DNA from: CAYNNP01 sp964398215
GTDB lineage: Bacteria; Planctomycetota; Planctomycetia; Pirellulales; Pirellulaceae
Length of the DNA stretch: 20,198 nt
Direction of reading: 5' to 3'
NCBI GenBank assembly: GCA_964398215.1
Contig: CAYNNP010000116.1
Span: 1 to 20,198, forward strand
Below, in pieces: positions 1 through 7,590 of the stretch (positions within the stretch are counted from its first letter, which is position 1; every line of letters begins with the position of its first letter). The position numbers were made by a program, and so were the translations under genes. The notes under the pieces were generated by a model, which was given only the letters and a program-made list of their open reading frames with translations, made no database searches and had not been told where the DNA came from.

Positions 1-43
1 TACGCAACTGTAAATCAGACGCCTACTTATAGCAAGTTACTAA

Positions 44-189
44 GCCCAATCGGGCAGGGCAAAGCAGTTTTTCAAACTGCTAAAAGTAGCTCGGCTCTCC
101 GAGCCGAGAAATCGGCAGGTCTCGGCTGGGACAGCCGAGCTACTATGTTGCCTACCTTGAAAAACGGATTTGCCCTGGCCCAATCGGGC
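44..189. repeat. MITE/REP-like palindromic intergenic element
   Basis: The element is bounded by a perfect 12-bp direct repeat, GCCCAATCGGGC, at 44-55 and 178-189. Just inside are inverted arms at 55-75 and 157-177 matching at 19 of 21 positions (CAGGGCAAA and TTTTTCAA blocks separated by 4 nt). Inside those is a perfect 11-bp inverted repeat, GTAGCTCGGCT at 86-96 against AGCCGAGCTAC at 133-143. Local hairpins also lie at 64-80 (7-bp stem, 3-nt loop), 90-108 (8-bp stem, 3-nt loop) and 121-139 (7-bp stem, 5-nt loop). No coding capacity is visible. The direct repeats could be a target-site duplication or an outer part of the element. Transposase-dependent mobility is inferred only; a chromosomal structural repeat is the alternative. 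Confidence 0.7.
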
Positions 190-633
190 TCAATCGGCTT
201 GAAAGATATCGCGATTACCAAGTCTCGGTTCACGCCCACCCTATTTTTCAATTTTGACTTGCGACATTCGGGTCTCCATGGATTGTTTGAAGGGTCGTAA
301 GCGGCCAACGGAACTCAGCCAACCAGCGCGTTTGGGGGTTAAAATTGCTTCGCTGGTGGGGCAGATGCAGCCCAAAAGAAATGGGTCCCCTTTCAGAAAC
401 GGGATCTGCTGGAAGCCATCTCAACCAATGCGATCGCGCACTAATTGGATCAAGAGTAAAACAGGCTTGAACTACGATATTCCAGTTGCAGCAAAATCCT
501 GCCCTTCGAGAGTACCCAGCACAAACCGTTATCATTTGCACAGGTCTCGAAAATATCGCCGCCCATCCTAAACTTATGCGATGACACAGTTCTGGCTTGC
601 TAAGCAAGATGACGAAATCATAGGGGGTGAATC
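190..633. other. Gene-free stretch before the DinB-like gene
   Basis: I recognise no gene here. Open frames of about 105-119 codons occur on both strands (254-571 plus, 248-607 minus), but they overlap each other. Their translations are rich in Trp, Arg, Cys and Pro without any domain-like pattern, and neither has a convincing ribosome binding site. The last 15 bases hold the ribosome binding site of the next gene. A decayed gene cannot be excluded. Confidence 0.5.
622..630 (+). promoter_or_regulatory. Ribosome binding site fixing a TTG start
   Basis: The sequence AGGGGGTGA lies just ahead of the TTG at 634. Its last three bases (628-630, TGA) are an in-frame stop for the downstream gene, so no longer reading is possible. 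The next in-frame ATG would remove about half of the protein. TTG at 634 is therefore the well-supported start. Confidence 0.75.
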
Positions 634-1152
634 TTGTCAGACAATCAAATCCGTTGTTTTCTGCATGAATACAATCGCTGCAAACGGCTCATAGAAGCCG
701 CAATTGCGGACCTGAACGACGACGACTTCTATACCAAACCGGCCGAATTTTCAAATTCGATTGCAATTCTGATCAAACACCTGAGTGGCAATTTTATTTC
801 GCGTTGGTCGGAGTTTCTTTCCACCGATGGTAACAAAGCGAATCGGCAGCGCGATGACGAATTTATCATCCACGAAAACGACACGCGTACCGTTTTGATG
901 GCTCGCTGGGCGCAAGCGTGGGAAGTGCTTTTCCAGACCTTTGATTCTTTACAAGATAGTGATCTTTCGAAGGTGGTCACGATTCGAGGCGAAGAACATA
1001 CGGTCTTGCAAGCGATCTTGAGAAATCTCTCTCATGTGAGTTTGCACTGCGGTCAAATTCTTTATCTGGCGAGATTGTTTGCGCCTGAGAGCGACTGGCT
1101 AACTATCGCGCCGGGTGAAAGTAAGCAATTTTCGCAGCGCTACTTCAGCTGA
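634..1152 (+). CDS. DinB-superfamily (DUF1572-like) protein
   Basis: This is a 172-residue, soluble, predominantly helical protein. It has the size and layout of the DinB/YfiT four-helix-bundle superfamily, closest in feel to DUF1572. A conserved-looking His in IKHLSGN (H49) pairs with an HxxxH in NLSHVSLHCGQI (H134, H138). That is the three-His arrangement which binds a divalent metal in this superfamily. Members include bacillithiol or mycothiol transferases and many uncharacterised proteins, so no substrate can be given. There is no signal peptide or membrane segment. The TTG start is set by a strong upstream ribosome binding site and an in-frame stop directly before it. The gene converges on the large kinase gene, and the two stop codons touch with no intergenic base. 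The superfamily call is fairly safe; the enzymatic role is unknown. Confidence 0.8.
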   Translation: MSDNQIRCFLHEYNRCKRLIEAAIADLNDDDFYTKPAEFSNSIAILIKHLSGNFISRWSEFLSTDGNKANRQRDDEFIIHENDTRTVLMARWAQAWEVLFQTFDSLQDSDLSKVVTIRGEEHTVLQAILRNLSHVSLHCGQILYLARLFAPESDWLTIAPGESKQFSQRYFS

Positions 1153-4100
1153 TCAATCCGCCGGTTGAAATGGTGGAAGCGTGCGAGCAATTCGACAACC
1201 GCTGTAATAAACACGGTAGCTGGGTTGTTCGTGGTGGCGTGCCGAGCAACGGGAAATGACTGCAGAGTTGAACCATCCACCACCGCGAACGATTCGATCG
1301 GTTCCGTCCTTTGCCCCAACTGGGTCGCGGGTCGTCGGGAACTCGCCATACCAATCGTGGCACCACTCAAAAATGTTTCCGTGCATGTCGTACATGCCGC
1401 GCAAGTTTGGCTTGGTAGTTCCAGCAGGGTAAGAGAGCCGTTTCGAGTTGCCGTTCCACCAAGCATATTCTCCTAACAAAGTGGAATCGTTACCAAAATA
1501 GAATGCAGTTTGCATGCCCGCCCGGCAAGCTCTCTCCCACTCCGCCTCCGTGGGTAAACGAAGCGCCAATTTCTCCGGACGTAGCGGCCACTCTCTTGGA
1601 AAGCGACTGCCATCCGCCAGCTCGATTTGTTCGTTGGCGGGCACCAAAGTTGGATCAACGTAACACTGCTCTGATTCTTGCAATCCCGATCGACTGGACA
1701 ACCATCGACAAAACAAGATTGATGTGTACCACGTAGGTCCACACACCGGCACATTCGGTTTCGTTGAATGCTCTTTGAAATACCCATCTTTGCGATCGGT
1801 CTCAACCTGAAAAGCCTCCCAAAGATCCACGGTGACTTCCGATTGACAGATGGCGAACGGACGAGTGAATTCGACTTGGTGTAGCGTCTCGTCTTGCTTT
1901 CGCCCGACTTCATCGGATCGCGAACCAATGGTGACTTTGGCTGGCGCAAAAACGATCCACGTCAAATATTGGTCCGCAACCTTGTCTACAAACCACTGAC
2001 GCTTTCCAGTCCGGTCATACGCGATCGGGTTTTGGTCAACGTTTCTGGCAACCTCAAGCAAATTCCAACGACGCAGTAACCAACCAGTCGCTCCATGGAT
2101 TGAAGCCCGGGGATCGTTCTGGTACCAATCCGACAGCAAATCGCTGACGCCCTGTTGTTGGTCAGGTGACAAATCGTCGAAAGCAAATTCACCCAGCGAT
2201 AACAACCAACCAAACAGCTGAGTTTCCGATTTTGCATGGGCCTGACACTCCAGCAGATCTTTCAGCGTAACACCGCGACGAGCCAGCCGGTCGATCGTTT
2301 GAGTCAATGACTCAGGGTCGTCAACCACATCAAACACTTTCAACGCGGATGCAAAATTGCCGAAACGAATCAAACTTACCGCTGCTCCAGCGCGCCGGCG
2401 ACCAAGATGAATTCGCTTGTCAGGAGACATCTGAGCCGACGGCGATTCTGAAACAATCGATTGCAGGGCATCGACAACTGCCTCTCGGCCAATCGACTCG
2501 GAACGCAAGGCATCGAAAATGATCACGTATTGTTTTGGTTCTGCGATCGCCGCAAGTTCACTTAGCCGAATGGGATCTTTTGAAGCAAAATCTGCAAGGG
2601 CACTGGCAGCGACGACACGTTCGGTTTCACCGTAGGCGTTCGACCGAAAGATCTCCTCGATCGGGGCCAGCAACCGCGGCGCCATGAGTTTCAGATGGTC
2701 GCGAAGTTCACGTTGGTATTCGGGACTGGAGCTTACCAGTTGGCGAGCCAAGAGTTGAATGTCTTCGTCCGTCCAGCGTGGGTCCTCTGGCGAATAACGC
2801 GCCAACGCCATCGCCGCTCGAAAACGGCTTGGCTTGGGAGCCTCAAGTGATTTTGCAACTTTCCATAGCTCCGGAAGATAGTCCGTTCCCGACTGCTCCA
2901 ACGCATCGCGAACAATCGGAAATCGCTCCAAAGTTTGCGACGCACCATCAAGCAAATCCGCCAGCAGAGTTTCTTGCACACTTGCGTCGACCGGCAAAAG
3001 TGCAACGGCTGCGTGGACTCTTGATTTGGCATCGCTTTCTGGAGAGTTGACCATATTCAGTAGCGCCGGGTCGGTCCACTCGCGATACTTGTCAATTTCT
3101 TTGACGATCACCGGGACTTGCGATGGTTCCGCATCCACCAGACGCGCCAAGAGCGACTTGGCTTCTCGCTGATTTTTCTCCTTTTGAATTGAACGCCATG
3201 ACGACCAGCCAAAAATCGTAAGCCCCGCCAAGAGCAAAGTGAGAATGGTTCCTCGGACTGCAAAGTAGCGGTTGGCTGCTTTTATCATCTCCGACTGGGA
3301 AGGAGTTCTATCCAATTTCTCGGTCAACGTGCGAATGTTCAGCCATTCCCAAAACGATGGCAACTGCTTGGCCTCCTTTTTTGATTTCCAAGCATTCGCT
3401 CGGTCATTCAATCGGAGATATGCCCGGCCACGGCGGGTTGCCTTTTGTTTGCGTACAATCCAAGTCCGAAGCGCCGGCACAAGGTAGTCATGAGTTAGCT
3501 GAAAATACTGTTCGTGCTCTTCGTTGTCCGGCTCCAAATCTTTACGACTACCTTCGGTCGGCGTGATTAGTCGCAAGTCGGAATCTAGAATTCCTAGCAT
3601 CTTGTCAAAGTCTTCACGCGAATTGCATTTGGATATTCGCAACAGGTCCTGATAACTACGCGCCTCGCCTTTGATATCAGTTTCGATGGTCGAATCCGGC
3701 AGCAACGCTTGCAAGAAACGTCGCACACTTTCGCGATACGGTCGATGATTCTCGGGAGCCTCGTCACCAAATTGCTCTTCCAAGAACGTGACGCCAATTC
3801 CTTCGGTCCCACCGACTCGCGAAAGTGCTTCCGGTGTCCAGTCTTTATTGCGAAACATTTCTGCAAACAGACTCAACCGAACCGAAATGACCGTTCCGTC
3901 GAAGCTCAAGCCTTCGACCGCGCGATTCAAAAACAACTCTTGATAAGCTGTTGTTTCGTTTGCCGTCATTGGCAGACGCCCCAAAGCTCTGCCGAACATG
4001 ATGAGCACTTTGCGCGCGTGCCGCTTTGAGAAAAGGTCGACCATGGCGCTGTTGGTTCCTTCCACCAATGGAACCTCCAGACCATGCATGAACCTTGTCG

Positions 4101-5763
4101 CCATTCTCCAAAAGTCGTCGCGAACCATCACCACAAACTGGACACGCTCACCATCGGCCTGCCTTACCGCACGCAACAAGTCGGTGTCCTCTAGCACACG
4201 ATGAGCATGCAACCACTGCTCGAACTGATCCATGATCACCAGCAGTTTTTGTCCAGGTGGCAACAGCTCAGAGCTGCGCCGAATCAACGACACCACCCGC
4301 GCCAATTCCAGTTCCGGATCCAAGCCTGGCATTGCGTCTACCAGCCCGCGCATCAGTCTTTGTTCGGTATCATCTGGAGTGGCCTCAAAGTACACGACAC
4401 GAACATGCTCTTTGAGACTGGGGATCAAACCCGCTTTGACCAGCGAAGATTTCCCGCAACCCGATGGACCGTAGATCAATCCAACAGGAAATGTTCCGTT
4501 GGTTGATGTGTCTTCAACTCGCGTCTTCCAAAAACGAATGCTGTCGGGCATTCCATCTCGGTCGGTTGGCCCTGGCAACAGTTGCAAAAAGTTCTGGGCA
4601 TCCTCCGCGCCAAAGCTTTGCAACCCTTTTGGTTTCACAACCATTCCTGTCGCACTGGTTTCAGCGTGTTCCTTCTGAACGCGCGACATCAGCGACATAC
4701 TCTTTGTAGTTGTTGGGACCGTGGATAGATTCAACGGCAAAAAGTCTTGCTCGCCAGAAAGAGATTCCAGCCAATGTCGCAAATCGTCTGCCATCTCATC
4801 AGCTGACTGATAGCGATCCACCGTCCTGCGGCTCATTGCCCGCAGACAGATTCGCTGCAACTCCAGTGGCACCGCTTCGTTAAGCTCTACAGGGGGCGTT
4901 GGATCAGACGTAGCCAGCTGGTTGATTATCGCCTTAAACGAATTTGCCTTGTACGGGTATTTTCCCGTGAGACACAGATACAGTACAACTCCCAAGCTAT
5001 AGATGTCTGATCTTGCGTCGACCCGATGGCCTTCCCCGCGAAGTCGCTCGGGGCTCATGAACGCTGGTGTGCCTGCGATTTTCACTCTCTGATTTTTCGC
5101 AGCGTCCTCGTCCATTGCGAACCCAAAATCAGCAACAAACGGATTGTCGTCTTGATCTAAAAGTATGTTGCCCGGCTTGATATCCCGGTGAATCATTCCA
5201 TTGTCATGGATATGCGAAAGAGCGCGAGCAACCAGATACAGAATTCGAATCAATTCATGGAGCGATTTTTCCCGGTAACAATGTGCTAAATCAGTGCCTT
5301 CGATATATTTCGAAACGATGTAGCAAAGTCCATCCTGGGTCTTGCCCAAATCATAGACCGGTACAATATTCGGATGATCCAGTTTTGCCAGCGCTCGTGC
5401 TTCGTCCAGAAAACGCTCTGTCTCTTTCTCGGTAAAGTTGTCACTATTCTTGGGGACCTTGACCGCAATCAACCGCCCCAACTCCTCATCTAGCGCAAGA
5501 AAGACGCTGCCAAAACCACCTTGGCCCAGCGGTTTGCGAACGATGTATCGATCAACCTGCTCTGGCGGCTCACTAGCAGTCGCTGGAGCACCCGGGCGCG
5601 TCGAAGGAATGTTTCCGGTAAAGTCACACTCGCCTGTTTCTTCCAAACTTGTGTTGACGGGCAATGTTGGAGATTCCGCTGCAATGCTCCGCCCACACTT
5701 TGGACATGGCGTACCTTCAGCGCAATCGAACTCATGGTTACAGTCGGGGCAAAGCAACTTCAT
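1153..5763 (-). CDS. Zinc ribbon-Ser/Thr kinase-STAND ATPase-SUMF1 fusion protein
   Basis: Residues are numbered from the ATG at 5763 (1,536 aa). An N-terminal zinc ribbon (C5/C8, C20/C23) precedes a Hanks kinase at about 72-332: glycine loop GQGGFGSV 81-88, Lys102, HRD 192-194 with Asn199, DFG 212-214 and SPE 237-239, so catalytically intact. A STAND-type P-loop module follows at about 383-770: Walker A GPSGCGKSS 432-440, Walker B IMDQFEQW around D512, and a terminal LTHDYL motif (H758) typical of nSTAND1 ATPases. A single membrane helix lies at about 838-856, then a roughly 400-residue helical-repeat-like part. The SUMF1/FGE-like domain is at about 1268-1530 (LPTEAEWERA 1403-1412, GNIFEW, RGGGW). 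The catalytic Cys pair of true FGE is not complete: C1506 remains and A1501 takes the other place. The last domain is thus probably a binding or sensor module. GTG at 5784 is an alternative start adding seven residues. It may be co-transcribed with the upstream C45 gene (73-bp gap). Targets are unknown. Confidence 0.9.
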   Translation of the reverse strand: MKLLCPDCNHEFDCAEGTPCPKCGRSIAAESPTLPVNTSLEETGECDFTGNIPSTRPGAPATASEPPEQVDRYIVRKPLGQGGFGSVFLALDEELGRLIAVKVPKNSDNFTEKETERFLDEARALAKLDHPNIVPVYDLGKTQDGLCYIVSKYIEGTDLAHCYREKSLHELIRILYLVARALSHIHDNGMIHRDIKPGNILLDQDDNPFVADFGFAMDEDAAKNQRVKIAGTPAFMSPERLRGEGHRVDARSDIYSLGVVLYLCLTGKYPYKANSFKAIINQLATSDPTPPVELNEAVPLELQRICLRAMSRRTVDRYQSADEMADDLRHWLESLSGEQDFLPLNLSTVPTTTKSMSLMSRVQKEHAETSATGMVVKPKGLQSFGAEDAQNFLQLLPGPTDRDGMPDSIRFWKTRVEDTSTNGTFPVGLIYGPSGCGKSSLVKAGLIPSLKEHVRVVYFEATPDDTEQRLMRGLVDAMPGLDPELELARVVSLIRRSSELLPPGQKLLVIMDQFEQWLHAHRVLEDTDLLRAVRQADGERVQFVVMVRDDFWRMATRFMHGLEVPLVEGTNSAMVDLFSKRHARKVLIMFGRALGRLPMTANETTAYQELFLNRAVEGLSFDGTVISVRLSLFAEMFRNKDWTPEALSRVGGTEGIGVTFLEEQFGDEAPENHRPYRESVRRFLQALLPDSTIETDIKGEARSYQDLLRISKCNSREDFDKMLGILDSDLRLITPTEGSRKDLEPDNEEHEQYFQLTHDYLVPALRTWIVRKQKATRRGRAYLRLNDRANAWKSKKEAKQLPSFWEWLNIRTLTEKLDRTPSQSEMIKAANRYFAVRGTILTLLLAGLTIFGWSSWRSIQKEKNQREAKSLLARLVDAEPSQVPVIVKEIDKYREWTDPALLNMVNSPESDAKSRVHAAVALLPVDASVQETLLADLLDGASQTLERFPIVRDALEQSGTDYLPELWKVAKSLEAPKPSRFRAAMALARYSPEDPRWTDEDIQLLARQLVSSSPEYQRELRDHLKLMAPRLLAPIEEIFRSNAYGETERVVAASALADFASKDPIRLSELAAIAEPKQYVIIFDALRSESIGREAVVDALQSIVSESPSAQMSPDKRIHLGRRRAGAAVSLIRFGNFASALKVFDVVDDPESLTQTIDRLARRGVTLKDLLECQAHAKSETQLFGWLLSLGEFAFDDLSPDQQQGVSDLLSDWYQNDPRASIHGATGWLLRRWNLLEVARNVDQNPIAYDRTGKRQWFVDKVADQYLTWIVFAPAKVTIGSRSDEVGRKQDETLHQVEFTRPFAICQSEVTVDLWEAFQVETDRKDGYFKEHSTKPNVPVCGPTWYTSILFCRWLSSRSGLQESEQCYVDPTLVPANEQIELADGSRFPREWPLRPEKLALRLPTEAEWERACRAGMQTAFYFGNDSTLLGEYAWWNGNSKRLSYPAGTTKPNLRGMYDMHGNIFEWCHDWYGEFPTTRDPVGAKDGTDRIVRGGGWFNSAVISRCSARHHEQPSYRVYYSGCRIARTLPPFQPAD

Positions 5764-5836
5764 TGCGTGAAAATCAGTGAACACCGAACGGTGCGTTAAG
5801 TCGGTGCTGGGGCATTGGTGGGGACGGGACTCGGTG

Positions 5837-7210
5837 TTATGTCACTTCACCGAAACGCTGCCAATCATTACTTGGACGGCTAATCAAATAGCCGTCAAGC
5901 CAATCATATTGAGGGCGTTCTTTCAAAAATCTTTCTGCGTCAAATGACTGTCCGCAAGCGCGTCCCCAACGCCCGTGGAATCCAAACTCTTGCACGGACT
6001 TGGAATCCGCAACTTTGCCATCGACGGCTCCCCATGGATAAAACGGGGGATGACCGTGCGCACTACCGATTTGACCGTTGTCTTCATCGATATGGCCACA
6101 CAAAGTCCTAGAGCAAGGGTTGTCTTTTTCGAGGTAACCATCGTAGTGATCACCGATCATTTGCTTTGCAAGATTAACATCGATTTTGCCCTTATGTTGA
6201 TTCATTAGCTTTTTCCAACGCACACGCCGGGCTCCGTTGCCCGAAATGTCCGAGTAGGCGCTAGGATCAGCTGTTTCCATCACTCGAACTTTCAAATCTG
6301 CGGGAACGTTTTCACCACAAAAGAAACCATCGGTCTTCTTTTCCAGTGGGCTGGAGTAGTTTAGCCCCAATTCATAGCGGGCGATTTCACCCGTTTTGGT
6401 GTCGCCCAATAACCAACTATTGGCGTAGCCACCGTTTCGGTCCGTCGACATGATGTCAGCCCACTGATCAATCGATTCCGAATACTGACACGCGCGGCGC
6501 GAGCGATAAAACTCGGGTGACTGCGTTGGATCAAAACCGCTGTAGCCGTCAATCGTCGTCTCGGTCACCATCAATCCCGCAGAATTGATAGTGAAATCCA
6601 TCATGCTCGCTATCCAACCCGGCGCCGTTTGCATCACCATCCGCTGGCCACTTGATGGTGAAATGTCGATCACCACGTTGAAGTGCTGGGCCTGAAGAAA
6701 CGCATCCCAAGTGTTGTGTGCCATCACTATCTGGCCATCTGAAGTTGCAGATCCAGTTGCAATGAATGCACTGCAACGATGACCGACGTCGCGATGACGA
6801 GATGATTGGTTGGGACGAATCTTAGCTTTCTCTGTCGGCCACCATGAGTAAACCAAATCTACAAAGCTGTTCCACGCCAGAATCTCTCCAAAACTTGTGT
6901 CGACTCCCTTGGCTTTCGCGCCCGCCGCAATCCCTTCCATCTCCTGTTTGAATTCGTCATCGATAAGCGGCAAATACATATCGTTCGCGGCGTCGATAAA
7001 AAAACTGAAATCTTGTGCCGTTAACCAATGCGACCAATATCGGTTAGAACGCAACGTCGCCGCAAGCGCATCAGCAAGTTGATATCCATGCTGAAATCCT
7101 CGTTCGAATGGTTCGCCCGCGATCGTTAGATAGAGCCACCCACTTTTGTTTGCTTGCAAGCTGCTCTTCGATACCCACGCACGTTCTTTTTCAGACAATT
7201 GCACTGACAT
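5837..7210 (-). CDS. C45-family Ntn hydrolase / acyltransferase-like protein
   Basis: From the ATG at 7210 the product has 457 residues. The N-terminal part has a G-EPFERGFQHG motif (about 32-42), typical of the C45 (acyl-CoA:6-aminopenicillanate acyltransferase-like) and phospholipase-B-like Ntn-hydrolase families. The GHRCSAF segment places Cys146 as the probable nucleophile exposed by autoproteolysis. It is followed by IVMAHNTWD, matching the family's second block. The fold cleaves or forms amide bonds; the substrate cannot be deduced. No signal peptide is evident, so it is probably cytoplasmic. A TTG at 7246 would add 12 residues. I prefer the ATG because a possible extended -10 box lies at 7248-7256. 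It is divergent from the PLP-decarboxylase operon and lies 73 bp upstream of the kinase-STAND gene on the same strand. A phospholipase-B-like enzyme is the main alternative. Confidence 0.78.
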   Translation of the reverse strand: MSVQLSEKERAWVSKSSLQANKSGWLYLTIAGEPFERGFQHGYQLADALAATLRSNRYWSHWLTAQDFSFFIDAANDMYLPLIDDEFKQEMEGIAAGAKAKGVDTSFGEILAWNSFVDLVYSWWPTEKAKIRPNQSSRHRDVGHRCSAFIATGSATSDGQIVMAHNTWDAFLQAQHFNVVIDISPSSGQRMVMQTAPGWIASMMDFTINSAGLMVTETTIDGYSGFDPTQSPEFYRSRRACQYSESIDQWADIMSTDRNGGYANSWLLGDTKTGEIARYELGLNYSSPLEKKTDGFFCGENVPADLKVRVMETADPSAYSDISGNGARRVRWKKLMNQHKGKIDVNLAKQMIGDHYDGYLEKDNPCSRTLCGHIDEDNGQIGSAHGHPPFYPWGAVDGKVADSKSVQEFGFHGRWGRACGQSFDAERFLKERPQYDWLDGYLISRPSNDWQRFGEVT

Positions 7211-7247
7211 GGCTTTGACACAAATACTTGTAATTTCAGTTGCCAAA

Positions 7248-7256
7248 ATCGTAGCA
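7248..7256 (-). promoter_or_regulatory. Possible extended -10 promoter for the C45 gene
   Basis: Read on the minus strand this is TGCTACGAT, an extended -10 (TGn plus TACGAT, 4 of 6 to TATAAT). It lies about 38 bp upstream of the ATG at 7210. No well-spaced -35 accompanies it. If used, transcription would begin near 7240, favouring the ATG over the upstream TTG. Promoter rules in planctomycetes are poorly defined, so this is tentative. Confidence 0.2.
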
Positions 7257-7323
7257 CAATCTAACTCTCTCTTAGTCCAAAATCAGCTTGGGTGCTGTCC
7301 CTGCGTACAGTGGACCTATAGCC

Positions 7324-7353
7324 ACTGCGTGCCGGCGAGGCACCTTTGGCAGT
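7324..7353. other. Imperfect stem-loop in the divergent intergenic region
   Basis: ACTGC (7324-7328) pairs with GCAGT (7349-7353). Inside, GTGCC (7329-7333) pairs with GGCAC (7339-7343) around a 5-nt loop, with a 5-nt bulge on one side. It sits in the middle of the 380 bp between the C45 gene and the decarboxylase operon. It could be an operator or a structured 5' element. The rest of 7211-7590 shows only candidate promoters and no gene. Confidence 0.35.
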
Positions 7354-7364
7354 CTAGCAAGGCT

Positions 7365-7393
7365 TTGATAAGTAGACACGCGTGTACGATACT
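7365..7393 (+). promoter_or_regulatory. Candidate sigma-70-type promoter of the decarboxylase operon
   Basis: TTGATA (7365-7370, 5 of 6 to the -35 consensus) is followed after exactly 17 bp by GATACT (7388-7393, 4 of 6 to the -10 consensus). Transcription would begin near 7400, giving a leader of about 190 nt before the ATG at 7591. A perfect TTGACA also occurs at 7448-7453, but it lacks a good -10 at the right distance. Confidence 0.35.
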
Positions 7394-7590
7394 GTAAGTC
7401 TGTAAACCATCCTGTTTTGCGATCGGCATCATGTTAATAGTTAATTGTTGACATGGCATGTTGGCGGATGGAAGCTAGCACCTGAAGGGCTTGGCCGAGA
7501 TGGGCAAAAATCTTCCACCATGACCTCTGTCGCGGCGGCGATTCGAGGCACGCATTGAAACCGCACAACACAACATGACAGAGCAACAAG

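Noticed and set aside
254..571. Open frame on the plus strand left of the DinB-like gene
   Set aside because: It has no domain-like composition and no good ribosome binding site, and it is overlapped by a comparable open frame on the other strand.
1153..1500. SUMF1/FGE-like 3' end of the kinase gene as a diversity-generating retroelement target
   Set aside because: FGE-like domains are known DGR targets, but no reverse transcriptase and no near-repeat of this 3' end are visible in the window.
5782..5793. CACCG-AA-CGGTG inverted repeat near the kinase start
   Set aside because: The 2-nt loop and 5-bp arms are within chance for this base composition, although an operator cannot be excluded.
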